Origin: Cristatella mucedo
Lineage: Eukaryota > Bryozoa > Phylactolaemata > Cristatellidae
Reading direction: 5' to 3'
NCBI GenBank assembly: GCA_009760855.2
Contig: WPIO01000158.1
Span: 1 to 64,000 of the forward strand
Length of the DNA: 64,000 bases
A program made the position numbers and the translations under genes. A model generated the notes under the pieces. That model was given only the letters and a program-made list of their open reading frames with translations, was not told the DNA's origin and did not search any database. Of this stretch, positions 36,841 through 47,961 are shown one piece after another (the first letter of the stretch is position 1; every line of letters begins with the position of its first letter).

Positions 36841-37880
36841 GGAACTTTGCATGGCAGCGGCAGCTGCTAGCTTCTCAGCCACCATCCAGTGCTCACCTGG
36901 TCCGCTTGATGTCAAGTGCTGCTACTGCTGGGGCCGGTGCAATGTTGCGTGCCTGCGTGCTGAATTAGGGCGTCTTTTCCTTTTTCTTCTTCGCTTGTTT
37001 TTCCGGAGACGAAGTGACCGGGTGAGATGTAGACTTGGCGACTCCTCACGGCGCGCTTACTATCGGACGGTGACTGACTGGACGGAAATCAGAAGCAACG
37101 AGTAGACCACTGCAGCAGCCTGACAGAGCCAGCCTTTCCGGATGCCGACGAGCTGCTACTACATCGTGCTCGCTTAGCTAAGCCAGAGGAACGAAGCGCT
37201 CGCGAAATTAGAGCTAGAGCGAGGGCGGGTGCAGATTCGCTTCCTGCCGTGCTTTGTCTGGCCCACTCTATATTATGCATTCAGAAGGATTTCCAAATGT
37301 CTGCGACGGTCGCCGAGCTAAGGAGCAGCGAGCCCTGGGGCTAAGTAGCGCTACGTTTGATGCAAGAAGCAGATTCGCGGATGCCAACCAAGCCATACCT
37401 GATGCCAGTGTGAGTGGCTTTGGCGGCGTTCGGAGCCGAGTCGTTTCCGCCGCCGGTGCGTGAGTCGTCGCGGCGGGCGGCGCAACGGCGTCTCCGCATT
37501 GTAGCTTCGCCGCCAGCGAGAGAGAATTTCGAAGCCATCTATTCGCGGCTAAGGGCTGACAGAAGCCGGAGGTGCGTGCGAGCCTCCACAGCCAAGCTCC
37601 CGATGCCACAATGCGGGGCGGCCTCCCGAGCGGACTCGAGGAGTCGGCTCAGGAGCCTCGCTCCGAGACCGCGGCTGTCGAGCTGCCCTATCGTTTCGCA
37701 ACGTTTCCGACAGGGATTTTCTCATGGCGGCGACTCTGAGCATCGTCCGTTCACCGAGCGCAGCTCCACTCGTGGCTAGCGGGCAGCCACTGCCACTGCT
37801 GACTCGTTGTGTGAGGCCGCTGCTTCCAGGGAGACGTAAGAGGCAGACTGACATGCGGGGCGATTTGAATTGCAGTCTAT
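36841..37880. other. CpG-rich stretch, no gene identified
   Basis: About 1 kb of high CpG content between two LINE-A pieces. Long frames exist on both strands (for example 37414-37779 + and 37268-37609 -), as expected from GC composition, and none resembles a known family. It could be a CpG-island-like promoter region or an unknown transposon body. Confidence 0.4.
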
Positions 37881-37884
37881 AAAT

Positions 37885-38250
37885 TAGACGTTCCATTTTT
37901 CCGCTTTAAGCCCTTTGACGACAGAAGCTTTAGCTCTGTGAGTTCGAGACTGTAGAACTCGCTTCCACAATTCTTACGCAACGATAACTACTCTCCTACT
38001 GCCGACTATGGCTCATCCTTTCCAGGGATTCTCAGCTGCTACTTCTATGCTGCACTACCACAACTGCTCTCCTGACTCTGCTATGCTTCCCACTTTCTCT
38101 TTGTTTCGTGAGACGAGGTCTGTTGGCTACCGAATGCGTACCGAAAGCTACTTAGGCGGTGAGTGTGCTATACAAATTTCTCCATTGCAACACCCACTTA
38201 GTCTTTATGGCTTTGTGGAGTTACAGACGGAGATAAATTACATTACATAA
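37885..38250 (+). mobile_element. LINE-A 3' end fragment
   Basis: From 'taaattagacgttccatttttccgc' through 'ctctttgtttcgtgagacgaggtctgttggctaccgaatgcgtaccgaaagc' to the tail 'gagataaattacattacat'. Equivalent to 59897-60280. Confidence 0.9.
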
Positions 38251-38368
38251 AGAAGCAGCGAGACTGAGGTTGTGGTCGCCAGGCCAGTAGAAGGGCAGGC
38301 ACGCGATTCAAGCAGACGCCGCTTTCGATAGGTTACGTCTCGAACGACTAATAGCTGCTGAATGCAGG

Positions 38369-38548
38369 CGCTGATTGGTTCACGGAGGACTACCTCTGTC
38401 CTCGGTGCGGAGCAGAATGTAGCGGCAACTATTGTAGCATTAGCCGCATGCAGGGAGAAGACGATTTGTGCCTGACTTGCAGTTTGGAGCTGATGGGCCA
38501 GAATAAAAACTTGATTAGACGAGTCTGTCGAATGGCTCTCTTTTAAGT
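38369..38548 (+). CDS. Possible zinc-cluster terminal exon, unidentified
   Basis: After a candidate 3' splice site ('gctgctgaatgcag') the frame reads ADWFTEDYLCPRCGAEC, then SGNYCSISRMQGEDDLCLTC and SLELMGQNKNLIRRVCRMALF, ending in TAA. The pattern C-x2-C-x3-C-x4-C ... C-x2-C with conserved-looking spacing suggests a zinc-binding fold. No upstream partner exon is evident, and the flanks are LINE-A and SINE. It could be a remnant of a transposon ORF1 zinc finger or of a host gene. Confidence 0.3.
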
Positions 38549-38837
38549 AGAAAGCCGGTTGATTCCATCGGATACCTGGAATCAACAACTAGAAGCGCTT
38601 GCGGGCAGCGAAAGTGAGTCAACTGGGTCGCCACGGGCACACCGATGGAGCGATCGTATTCGTACTCACTAATCAACGAAAGCAACAAAAACTAGACAAA
38701 AATATGGGTTAACATTATACGAAAAACAAACCATCAGATCGTTCACGAAACTCCAGTTCACTGGTCAGGGCCTCGATCGACTGTTCACTGTCTACCCTGC
38801 ACTTCACCACCACATCAGCGGACCTACATGCCGAGCC
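38549..38837. other. No gene recognised
   Basis: The minus-strand frame 38715-38927 begins MGLEPTTSVI only because it reads through the SINE-1 B-box on the opposite strand. Confidence 0.5.
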
Positions 38838-38970
38838 GGTTTGGGCCAGACAGCGGTCAAGGGGCTCGCCCCGATAGAGATCAAAGTGGATGCAGTTGAT
38901 GACCGATGTCGTGGGCTCGAGCCCCATGGCACTGGTGAAGCAGCTGAAAAGATATTAAAATCTCTTATGG
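38838..38970 (+). mobile_element. SINE-1 copy, divergent
   Basis: Head 'ttgggccagacagcggtcaaggggctcgcc', then about 35 extra bases before 'gtcgtgggctcgagcccca' (B-box) and a decayed hairpin ('gaaaagatattaaaatctctta'). The enlarged spacing between boxes is unusual for the family. Confidence 0.65.
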
Positions 38971-39038
38971 TACCACCACAACTGACTAATAATTTTTCAC
39001 ATCTTACCACCACAACTGACTAATAATTTTTCACATCT
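38971..39038. repeat. Perfect 34-bp tandem duplication
   Basis: Bases 38971-39004 are repeated exactly at 39005-39038. The unit starts 'taccaccacaactgac' and ends 'tcacatct'. Confidence 0.97.
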
Positions 39039-39303
39039 TAATCTATCCACATTTTTTTGAAAGAGCTGTTGGTGGTATGCGTTTGCTCGTCAGTTGCACC
39101 TTGTATTTGCAAGCAATGCCAGCAAGTGCTTTTATGAATTTTCTGATGTCTCTCAAATTGGGTTATCTCGTTTAATATTAAAGCACTGGAATCCTAAATC
39201 AGCCAATCGGGGACAGTTTCGGAAGTGTTTAATTATTTGTGAATTCTAAGCATTCGGAAGCAGACATGTCATAACCTAGAGCTTAAACATAATAACTGAG
39301 TTG
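39039..39303. other. No gene recognised
   Basis: AT-rich spacer between two SINE-1 copies. Confidence 0.5.
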
Positions 39304-39455
39304 CCGAGATGTTTTGGTCCAGCGGTTAAGGTGCTCGCCTTGACCAAGGTCGGGCTGATGTCGTGGGTTCGACCCCCAAAGGCATATGTGAAGCACCTGA
39401 ATAGAGATTAAGATCTCTTGCGGCGCTATACTAATTAATTGTATTTATTTATTTA
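39304..39455 (+). mobile_element. SINE-1 copy
   Basis: 'ttggtccagcggttaaggtgctcgcc' (A-box), 'gtcgtgggttcgaccccc' (B-box), hairpin 'aagcacctgaatagagattaagatctcttgcggcgct', tail 'attaattgtatttattta'. Confidence 0.9.
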
Positions 39456-40606
39456 ACGGACATCCGCCTCGATGGTCAGTCAGCCGTTCCTTCGTGGTTC
39501 GAATCAGTCAGTTATACAGTACGGCTGATGTTGCGTAGACGTGCCTCTTTGCGCCTTTAGGATATATGCCTAAATGTATCTCAATCTGCAACTTTTAAAA
39601 GCTGACGAAAAGACTGGGATGGTGCTACACTGGAGAGTTTTCTATCGCACCCTCCAAGCTAATGTGGCTTTCCGTTTGCATAGATCCATCTCATACCCTA
39701 ATAGATTCCATTTCATGAACAGAAAAATTAGAAGCATATCTGAGCCTGGCGGATAATCGAGAATATGAGCAACCTGGAAGTAGCAACTCAGGACGGGTGG
39801 ATGTTGTTCGCTAGATTCCTAGATTTGGTAGAAAGGAAAGGAGACAATGTTTCTACTTAAGAGTCGTGTGTAGGTAAGTTACAGAGTCTTTGACCTGCAG
39901 ACAGAAGAAAAGCATCTGTCCCCAAAAGTGTTTAAGAGAAGGATTGGAACAGCTAGTGCATTGCGGTAGTAGAAGACCTGAGGGCACGATAAGGCCGAAG
40001 CTGGTGCGGTAGTTCAGCTAGCTATGAAGGAGGCCCAGCCATGGCGGGTATTGTGGGTCAGCGTAGGAACTTTACCTGGTATCCTTTGATCAACTGCAGC
40101 CATCCAAGCTCTTTCAAAGAAAGGAGACACATTGGTCAAACCTCTGGGATTTTAAAACCAGCATTTGCAGCCATATTTGCCACCGTTGGTAAACTATGGC
40201 CCCTCCCTCGTCGCCTCCTGTGCGACCACCTGCTCACAGGGGGTCCTGGGGCTACTGAGCGTCGCGCGACCCGAAGATGAACGCGGACCAGAGCTACGAG
40301 GCGTGTAGGCGACGCGAGCGCCCCCTGTTGATGCACACGTCGATGAAACACGCTTCTGTTCGCACTCAGCTCGCCGGTCGCTCGAACCATAGAGGAGACC
40401 ACAGGAGGCCAAAAAAAGGAGCGAAAGCGGACGGCAATCAGTGAGCACCTGATCTGATCACCCACCTGGGCCACGGGAATCTTTAGCTGATAAACAACGC
40501 CGGGGTCACAGAAAACGAAAGGAAAGTACTCCGCCATGTATTAATCCACAACGGCAGCCTTACCAGCTGCTTGGCTCATCCGCAATCGTTTCGCATTCGG
40601 CTCCCA
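39456..40606. other. No gene confirmed; one protein-like minus frame at its end
   Basis: Plus-strand frames at 39574-39756 and 40041-40280 show no family resemblance. The minus-strand frame at 40136-40537 is described separately. Confidence 0.4.
40136..40537 (-). CDS. Unidentified 133-aa frame (minus), doubtful
   Basis: Begins MAEYFPFVFCDPGVVYQLKI; the first 45 residues look protein-like (mixed hydrophobic/charged), the remainder becomes Arg/Pro/Ser-rich and composition-driven. If real, the coding part may be only about 40400-40537 with a splice site after it. No family recognised. Confidence 0.2.
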   Translation of the reverse strand: MAEYFPFVFCDPGVVYQLKIPVAQVGDQIRCSLIAVRFRSFFWPPVVSSMVRATGELSANRSVFHRRVHQQGALASPTRLVALVRVHLRVARRSVAPGPPVSRWSHRRRRGRGHSLPTVANMAANAGFKIPEV

Positions 40607-40756
40607 AAATATAAATATAATGTATTTGTATAGCGCCATAAGAGAACTTAACCTCCATTCAGGCGCTTCACAGATGCCTCGGGCTCAAGTTCATGACCTC
40701 AGCCATACCATGGTCGGGGTGAGCACCCTAACCGACCTGGACCAAACCAGATCGGC
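40607..40756 (-). mobile_element. SINE-1 copy
   Basis: Reverse orientation: tail 'ataaatataatgtatttg', hairpin 'atagcgccataagagaacttaacctccattcaggcgcttca', B-box equivalent, 'gagcaccctaaccgacctggacca' (A-box, slightly enlarged). Confidence 0.88.
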
Positions 40757-41009
40757 GGACGAACTTATCGCTGGACACAAAATCATAACTACAGATCCAT
40801 TACCAGGACACTGACCAAATAACAAACCGTAGCTTCAACAACGCCGCCGAGCCACCTGTGCCCACGTGTGCGACACTGTAGTCACTCTCTGAACCCTGGA
40901 GTCGCTGCCGGTCCGACTGTATATGGAGGATGTCTCACGAGCATGGCTACCCCTGGGGTTACGCCGCCCCCCTCGTTTCATCAACTGGGAAGCGCCACCC
41001 GCCAGTGGT
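40757..41009. other. No gene recognised
   Basis: Short spacer between two minus-strand SINE-1 copies. Confidence 0.5.
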
Positions 41010-41158
41010 TTAATAATCCTAATTCCCTGAAGATTACTTGATCTTTATTCAAGCCCTTCACATATGCCTCAGGGCTCGAGCCCACGACCTCGGGCCAGTA
41101 CCTTAGTCCCTCGACGACTGAGCGAGCACCATAACCAGTGGGCCAAACCATCTGGGCA
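41010..41158 (-). mobile_element. SINE-1 copy, divergent
   Basis: Decayed hairpin ('gaagattacttgatctttattcaagcccttcaca'), intact B-box equivalent ('gggctcgagcccacgac'), 'gagcaccataaccagtgggcca' (A-box). Confidence 0.8.
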
Positions 41159-42789
41159 TTGCCGAGAGCTCCACATCGCTGCAAGAGTTCACTTGGCGGC
41201 TCTCCAAATTTACCCCTCAAATCTGTTGTTGCTACTATCTCTATAGGGAAAAGATCGCTGGACGTCAGCACGTGCTCATTTCTAGCCACATTTTTGCCGT
41301 TTCGTCACCGACTTCAATACGACCCTGTCACAAGGTTTCGCATTTAAAGCATCAATAGACGTGCGGGCGACTATGAAATTAGTAAATCCCTGTCTCCTAA
41401 TGAACTTCCATCGTGCGAGCCGTGGACCGAATAAGTAGCTGCTGTTTGCCAGATGATTATCTGTGCTGCTGCAGGCGGCACAATCACGACGCATGGAATT
41501 CCCCAAGAGAGTCACGAAAAGCATAACCATGCTCTTCATGTCAATCTTAAAGAGTTTCACTTGTCATTGTGAGAATGCTGCCAGTGGCACCGTTCTCTAA
41601 ACCTGTTACTCAAATCAATTGCTACCCGTACGTGCAGCTCACAAAGCTGTAGCAACTTGCCTTACTCGCACTCTACGCTTTAAAACACAATGAAAAACAT
41701 CCTTGCATACCACAAAGTCTCAGCAAGCTCGATTGGTGTTTTATCCGGGTATTAAAGCAACTAATAAAAACCTAAAAAATAAGCCTCCGATAGTAAAATG
41801 GTTAACCGCACGGGACGGATACATTTTCCGAAAGAGGTCAGACGAACCGGTAGGTATATTTAGCTACCAGAGTTCGATTATGCCAGACTTGAGAATCACA
41901 AACCAGTGCTGTCTCACTTAAATCAGGAAAGCATCATCGCTCATCGTGCTAAGAAGTGTCGCTGCATATGTTTTCTTTACGAGTCCTGTTTGGGTTTGGA
42001 AAAAATTCCATACCAAAAACGCAGCCTTATTGGTAGAACTAGTGCCTCGAAGTACGGCCAGCGAATCGTGGTGGCTGCTACGATGCACGAAACGGAAGTG
42101 TGCTTTTACATCAGTGGAGCACGACGGCAATCGAAAGCCCCCAAAACTTGATAACAGGTCAATTTTCTTGACTTATAGCTCCGTATCTCGCAGCCAATGA
42201 TGGTCCTAGTTCACCAGGATGATCAAGAGGTCACATCTCAAAATAGCCACTGCCAATTCTTTTCTTCTACGATCTAAGCCCTATTGAAACTTTGACATGA
42301 CTGAATAACATTTAGGAGCCCCATATGAGATAATCTAATGTCAAGACCGCATTGAACCGATCCAGTGTGACAATTAATCCGTTTTGGCCTGTACTGTAAA
42401 CAAGTAAACCTACTACAGCTGTCATATATCATGTTTTTTGCAAGGACGTGGACTTGCTATCAGGTTAAGGACGTTCTTGAGGGTTGTCGTGCTTTGTTAC
42501 TATCGCCATACTTTCATGAGTTTGCGGCGGCGTCCAGGACTAGTGATCGTGCTGCTTCGAGGTGCTAGCTTCGATAGCACCACGCATCAGCAAGAATATA
42601 AACCCACTAAGGGCACTGTGTACTTAAGGCAGAGGACTCTGATTCATGACCTGCTGTTAGGCCTAGGTAACAGCACATCTGGCTCCTACTGACGATTGAT
42701 TACTAATCCATAAACCACTAATTATCTATAGGAAATTTAATAAATACCTAGTCAATTTTAAATAAACTCCATTGAGTCTACATCTGGAA
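41159..42789. other. No gene recognised
   Basis: Frames up to about 90 codons occur on both strands without family resemblance or splice support. No repeats seen elsewhere in the window. Confidence 0.45.
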
Positions 42790-44790
42790 GCTTAAAAAAT
42801 TTGGGGCTTCGTTTTACACTCGAAAACTGAAAACCAGCCAGTCTGACCCAAGACAGACTTATATGACGGTAAACAATTAGCCGGCCAATGCTGAAAAATC
42901 CCAATCCCCAGATATTAATGGCTCAGCCGAAAAGCTTTCAAGCTTACTGAAAACAAAAGTGCACTTCATGCCTCCGTAAAGCCCTCCGTCTAAAGCAATT
43001 GCTGAATCGCAATATGTGACCGTCCTTAAAAGATTTTCCGTGGTTTCTGCATGCGATATGGCTACCCTTAATAAGATCTAGTAAATAGAGCTCGTCTACT
43101 GAAAACCCTATACCATAATGTCTGTGGTCTTCACTGGCAGAACAGCGCAGCCCAGCCATAACCAAGATTGTTAATACCTCTCTGGAAAAGGGATGTACCC
43201 AAATGCTGCAATTTGGCCATCGATAGACCGATACCTAAAAAGCCTGGATTAGATGTAGAGGTCCTTGCAAACTATCGCCCAATTTCTCTTATTCCTTGTT
43301 TTTCCACAGATTCTTTAAACAATTGGCACACTAACCAGCTGGTAGCACCCATTGAAAATAGTTGTACCTCCGAAATTTTTTAATCGGGGTATAAGCGGCA
43401 GCACCTCACTAAGACTCTTCTCCCTGTAAAAAAGGACATCTTATGAAGCAAAAATACCACCGGAATGTCACTGTCCTAGCGCTGCTAGATCTATCAGCCC
43501 CCTTAGATACCATTGATCAGGATGTCCTGCTTGATTGAGTGAGAACAACGATCGGTGTGACAAACGAGGCACTAGCGTGTGGTTTGAATCGCACAAACTC
43601 TGATCGTGTTCAATCCGTGTCATGTGGGGGTCCGGTCTCATCCACAAGAACAGTCACCTGTAGGGTCCCTCAAGGGTCCGTCCTCGGTCTGTTGTTGATC
43701 TTCATTTACACTCAACCCCCTAAGAAAAGTGATTAAGGCCAGTATTATAGGATATCACTTTTTGCTGACGATATACGCAGCTTTATTTGTTATTTCAAAC
43801 CGTCGGAATCTGCTGCTAGAAAAGCTACTGAGAAACTGAATTCTTGCCTTGCCGACATTCAATCGTGGATATCGAAAAAAGTTTTTGATACGAAACGACG
43901 ATAAAACTGAACTGCTGCTCATAGGACACCATAACCGTGTGGCTGGACTAGAAGGTTTTGCTCTTCTAATAGGTGATATTGTTGTGCAACCATCTCCATC
44001 TTCACGGAATTTAGGTGTCTTCTTCGACAGCTGCCTACATATTAATATAAAGAAACACAATTCATTTGTATAGCACCCCAAGAGAACTAAGTCTCTATTC
44101 AGGCACTTCACATATGCCTCAGGGCTCGAACCGACGACCTCAGCCAGACCTTATTCGGGGCGAGCACCTTAACCGCTGGACCAAACCAGCTCAGCTTCAT
44201 AGCTTCGTAAAGAAGAGTGCTTCGAAAACTAGCTATTACATCAGATCCCAATTTAAGATTAGGAACTGTCTTCCTCAGTGGCTTGAAAATATTTAGCGTT
44301 TCTTAGTTCTGTCTCGGCTTTATTATTGTAATTTCCGTTTGGCTGGGCTACCAAAAAAAGCCACTAGGTCAATGCACATGGCTAGGAATACGGCTGCAAG
44401 GCTAGTTTGTAAATTCAAGAGCTTTGGCCACGTGTCTCCTTTTCTAAACGAGCTAGGATGGCTGCTGGTTGATCAACGGATACAGAACAAACTCCTTATG
44501 CTGACCCAGAAGGCCCACCACGGCTTGGCTCTTTCGTACTTAGCTGAACTGCTGCACCAGTTTCCGCCTCCTCGTGCCTTCAGATCATGTATGGACCGTA
44601 CAATAAATTAGCCGTTCCATTCCTCCGCTTAAAGACGACTGAAGACAGAAGCTTTAGCCCTGCAGGTCGTGGACTGTTGATCTCACTTCCTCAATTCTTA
44701 AGCAAAGACAGCTACTCTCCTGCTGCCGACTATTGCACATGCTTCCAGCCGTCCTGAGCTGCTACCTCTATGCTAATCACAAACAACTAC
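42790..44790 (+). mobile_element. LINE-A copy (RT and 3' part), interrupted by SINE-1
   Basis: Starts in the endonuclease-RT linker ('ccagatattaatggctcagcc', compare 58365), continues through the RT (43255 'gaggtccttgcaaactatcgccc', 43500 'accattgatcaggatgt', 43660 'tagggtccctcaagggtccg', 43755 'tttgctgacgatat', i.e. FADD-like with indels), the thumb region (43905-44045, 44210-44600) and 3' UTR to about 44790. Strongly decayed by indels, stops and the SINE at 44047-44194. Older than the 32205 copy. Confidence 0.9.
44047..44194 (-). mobile_element. SINE-1 copy nested in LINE-A
   Basis: Opposite orientation to its host LINE. Tail 'acacaattcatttg', hairpin 'tagcaccccaagagaactaagtctctattcaggcacttca', B-box 'gggctcgaaccgacgacc' and A-box 'caccttaaccgctggacca' (reverse). 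LINE-A resumes at 'ttcatagcttcgtaaagaag'. Confidence 0.9.
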
Positions 44791-45721
44791 TACTACTAAT
44801 ACTCATGTATAACCTGGCAGAATAAGCGTGCTAACGTTTCGCTGTCTCCTTAATTTAAGCCCGATCTTGGCCTGCCTAATAAAAGAAATCTAGCATAACC
44901 ATTTCCGATAGTTGTCACTTTTAGGTTTCGTCGCTTCGGCAAGCTTTAAAATTAATTCCTTCGGACACTAAGTTCACAGTTATGTTGCTGCTGTGTCTTT
45001 TCTTCCTTGTCAGCATCTAGCTGGGCTTCAACGCGTTGTCTAAAAAATAATTGGCTTATCTGATGTTTGAGTCATCTGCCACTACATCAGGCTGGAAACA
45101 GGGGGGGAAACCTCCAGGACAACCCCGATAAGATATGAGATTTTTTAAAACAATCTAAAGCTAGTAAAACGCCATTTTTGAAAATCTGCCGTCAGGATTA
45201 ATAACAAAATAAATTGACGATTCTGATGGTTTATTCTATGATTTGATATGTGCGTTACGAGTTCTATCAACGCCGTGAACGGAAGTAGCAGCTGACTCGG
45301 GCTGCCGGCGCTGATCGATGGGATGACTGCCAGTGAAATTTGTGTAAATAAATTCGAATGAAGAAATGCACTGTCACGCTGAAAGTGAAAGCTTAATTTA
45401 AAAATTTTTAATTTAACGGGGAAAAGTTCAGCAAGTTTTGGCTTGCATACATAGTAATTTTTACAGATACAAAATCTACAAGTTTTGACTTGCATATGTA
45501 TATATATATATATAAATATATATAAATATATATATATATATATATTTGTATATATATATATATATTGCTTTTTTAAATACTCTAGTCATCCTTATCATGT
45601 ATACACAAGTCGATGATTTATTTTTTCGCATATCTTGTTATAAACTACTACCTCAATCTCGTGGTATATACACACCGGAAAACTGGGTCTAAACCAATTT
45701 ATGCTAGACGAAAGGCATACT
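44791..45721. other. No gene recognised; small (TA)n tract
   Basis: The minus frame at 45145-45495 has no family resemblance. An AT tract lies at 45497-45566. Confidence 0.5.
45497..45566. repeat. (TA)n microsatellite
   Basis: About 70 bases of TA with AAATA interruptions. Confidence 0.9.
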
Positions 45722-45874
45722 ATACGTATATGTAAATCCTTCGCATAGCGCCCTAGCAGAGCTTAATCTCTAATCAGGCGCCTCACGTGTGCCACGGGGC
45801 TCGAGCCCTCAACCTCGGCCAGACCTCTGTCCCCGGGGCGAGCACTAGAGCTACTGGGCCAAACCTTCGTGGCA
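45722..45874 (-). mobile_element. SINE-1 copy
   Basis: Reverse orientation: 'catagcgccctagcagagcttaatctctaatcaggcgcctcac' hairpin, 'gggctcgagccctcaacc', 'gagcactagagctactgggcca'. Confidence 0.88.
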
Positions 45875-46189
45875 GTGCTGCACGCTCTACCCGAACAGCA
45901 GTAGTAAATTGGTGGTGTTCGTGATCAGCCAGATTATGACTGCTGAGATATTTATTCTTTGCTGTTCATAAATTAATATGGCTAGGAGCAGGTTATGCAA
46001 TCCATGGTTAGAGGATGCTATAACAAATGAGGGTTAACTGCTTATGCGTCCGGAGAAAAGTAGGCGGCAAACACAGCGTAACAGTAGTAGTCACTGTCCA
46101 CGAGCGACGAATACCACTGAAGACCTGAACCTTTGCATGACGGCTAGCAATTTCTATGTGCAACATTAATTCCAGCCTATCTCTCTCCG

Positions 46190-46655
46190 ACATACACCCC
46201 CATCAGGCCAAGCATCGTAACCGCTTTTCGGAATTAAACAGTCTAGAAATACCTCGTACAAACTTTAAATCCTTTGGAGACCGTGCATTTAGTTCGTAAG
46301 CTCCCAAAGCCTGGAACTCCCTCCCGACCTGCGTCAGAAAACATCCGCTGACCTGACCACATTCAAAAAAGAACTTAAAAAACACACCTATTTAGGACAG
46401 CATTTAGTGGGTCCCTGTGATTCGTCCTTCATGTGCTTATGCGTGCTGATACTGAGCATACTGCCACTAACCACATTTGCATGCTGACCCTGTGCATGTC
46501 ACCCCTAACCAAGATATTCAATTTGTTGTTTTTCAAGCATGATTTTACTTACCATTCAAATGCATTTCCATCCCTTTGCAGCAAATGAAAAGCACCTAGA
46601 AAGAGATTAGGTTCTCTGAGGACGCTTTATCAAGTACGTTATTATTGTTATTGCT
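46190..46655 (+). mobile_element. LINE-B 3' end in intron of DNMT1
   Basis: Plus-strand copy: 'caggccaagcatcgtaaccgc' and 'ctggaactccctcccgacctgcgtcag' are the coding end (compare minus strand of 61346-61642), then 3' UTR, then the hairpin 'aaagcacctagaaagagattaggttctctgaggacgcttta' and an ATT tail. The tail ends only about eight bases before the DNMT1 exon at 46664, so it lies at or inside that exon's 3' splice site. Confidence 0.9.
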
Positions 46656-46663
46656 ACTATCAG

Positions 46664-46821
46664 CCTCGTTTTTTCCTAATGGAGAACGTTGTAAAATTCG
46701 CCCCCTTCAAACAGTCGATGGTGCTTAAGCTGGCGCTTCGATCCCTTGTGAAAATTGGTTACCAGTGCACGTTTGGCATCGTTCAGGCTGGCGCTTTTGG
46801 AGTGCCTCAATCGCGGAACAG
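46664..46821 (+). CDS. DNMT1: DNMT1 exon: motif VI to motif VIII
   Basis: Begins [15 protein letters not shown] after 'gctactatcag' and ends QSRNR at AG|gtaaac. Ends in phase 2. ENV supplies the catalytic glutamate of C5-methyltransferases. The residues between ([20 protein letters not shown]) match the vertebrate enzyme closely. Confidence 0.93.
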
Positions 46822-47804
46822 GTAAACGTTAACATTTACCTATCTGTTTTTTTTCGATCGTTTTACGCTTTTGCCTAGATGTGTAGTGGCCAACGCCAGC
46901 TGACGTGTGACCACTTGCAGGTGTATCATATACGCAGCTGCTCCTGGCGAGAAGCTACCTGAATTTCCCAAGCCGCTGCATGTCTTCTCACAAAAGGTGA
47001 CGAAGCAATCGGTTGCCGTCGATAGCAAAAAGGTTTGTCAGCAAGTGCTTGACATGGTTACAACATGGAATGGGCTACATCCGTGAGCCCAGCGATAGCA
47101 TACCGTTGGCATTAGTCCTAAGGCTGCATCCTGCTGTACGTTTCATAATCATTTAGACGCTTAGGACAACAGTCGGATACGAACTTTTAGAATTGCATTC
47201 TATCTCGAAAATGTATTCACGTTCAGCGTGCAACCTATGACATGTAGTCTGGTAGTACAATGCCTAATTGTAATACCGGATTGTTTTTTAGTACGTTTCA
47301 AGCATCACGAATCACAGGTCTGCTCCATACCGCACAATAACCGTGCGTGATGCCATGTCGGATCTTCGTGAGATTTGCAGTGGTGCAAAGGAGGATGAAA
47401 TTAGCTATACCGTGGAGCCTGAAACCCAATATCAGCGAATGGTGAGACGTTTGTCCGATCCGAGTCTTCAACAAACTCCTTGCTGTTTTCCGACAATTCA
47501 CAGCTTCATCTCTCTTTTCTTACGATTCTCGCACGACCAGGTAGTAAGTCTTCCCACGTAAAGTGACCAAGCTCTGGATTCAACGCAGGAATTTTGAGTG
47601 GCTGAACGAATTTAAACGTACCCATGTCAGCCAACCACAGACAGCCTCCAAGCTCAGTAACCGACCCCATGACATCGCTCCTGCTTTTAGGAACTAGACT
47701 TTCTGCCTCTAAAATTTATTGACATATACATAAACCAAACATTCATTTATAGGTTAGTATATACGTTATACATAAATATATAAACCTAGTTACATGTATT
47801 TAAG

Positions 47805-47841
<37 letters not shown>

Positions 47842-47930
47842 ATATATAAGTATGTATATATGTATATATACACATATGTATAAATTATATGTATCTTGAT
47901 GTGTACATGTATAAGCGTGCACCTGCTCAT

Positions 47931-47961
<31 letters not shown>

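Noticed and set aside
37268-37896. Frames of 113-121 codons on both strands in a CpG-rich stretch
   Set aside because: High GC leaves few stops on any frame. No domain, splice signal or second copy supports them.
38715-38927. Minus frame starting MGLEPTTSVINCIHF
   Set aside because: The start is the reverse of a SINE-1 B-box; such peptides are common annotation artefacts.
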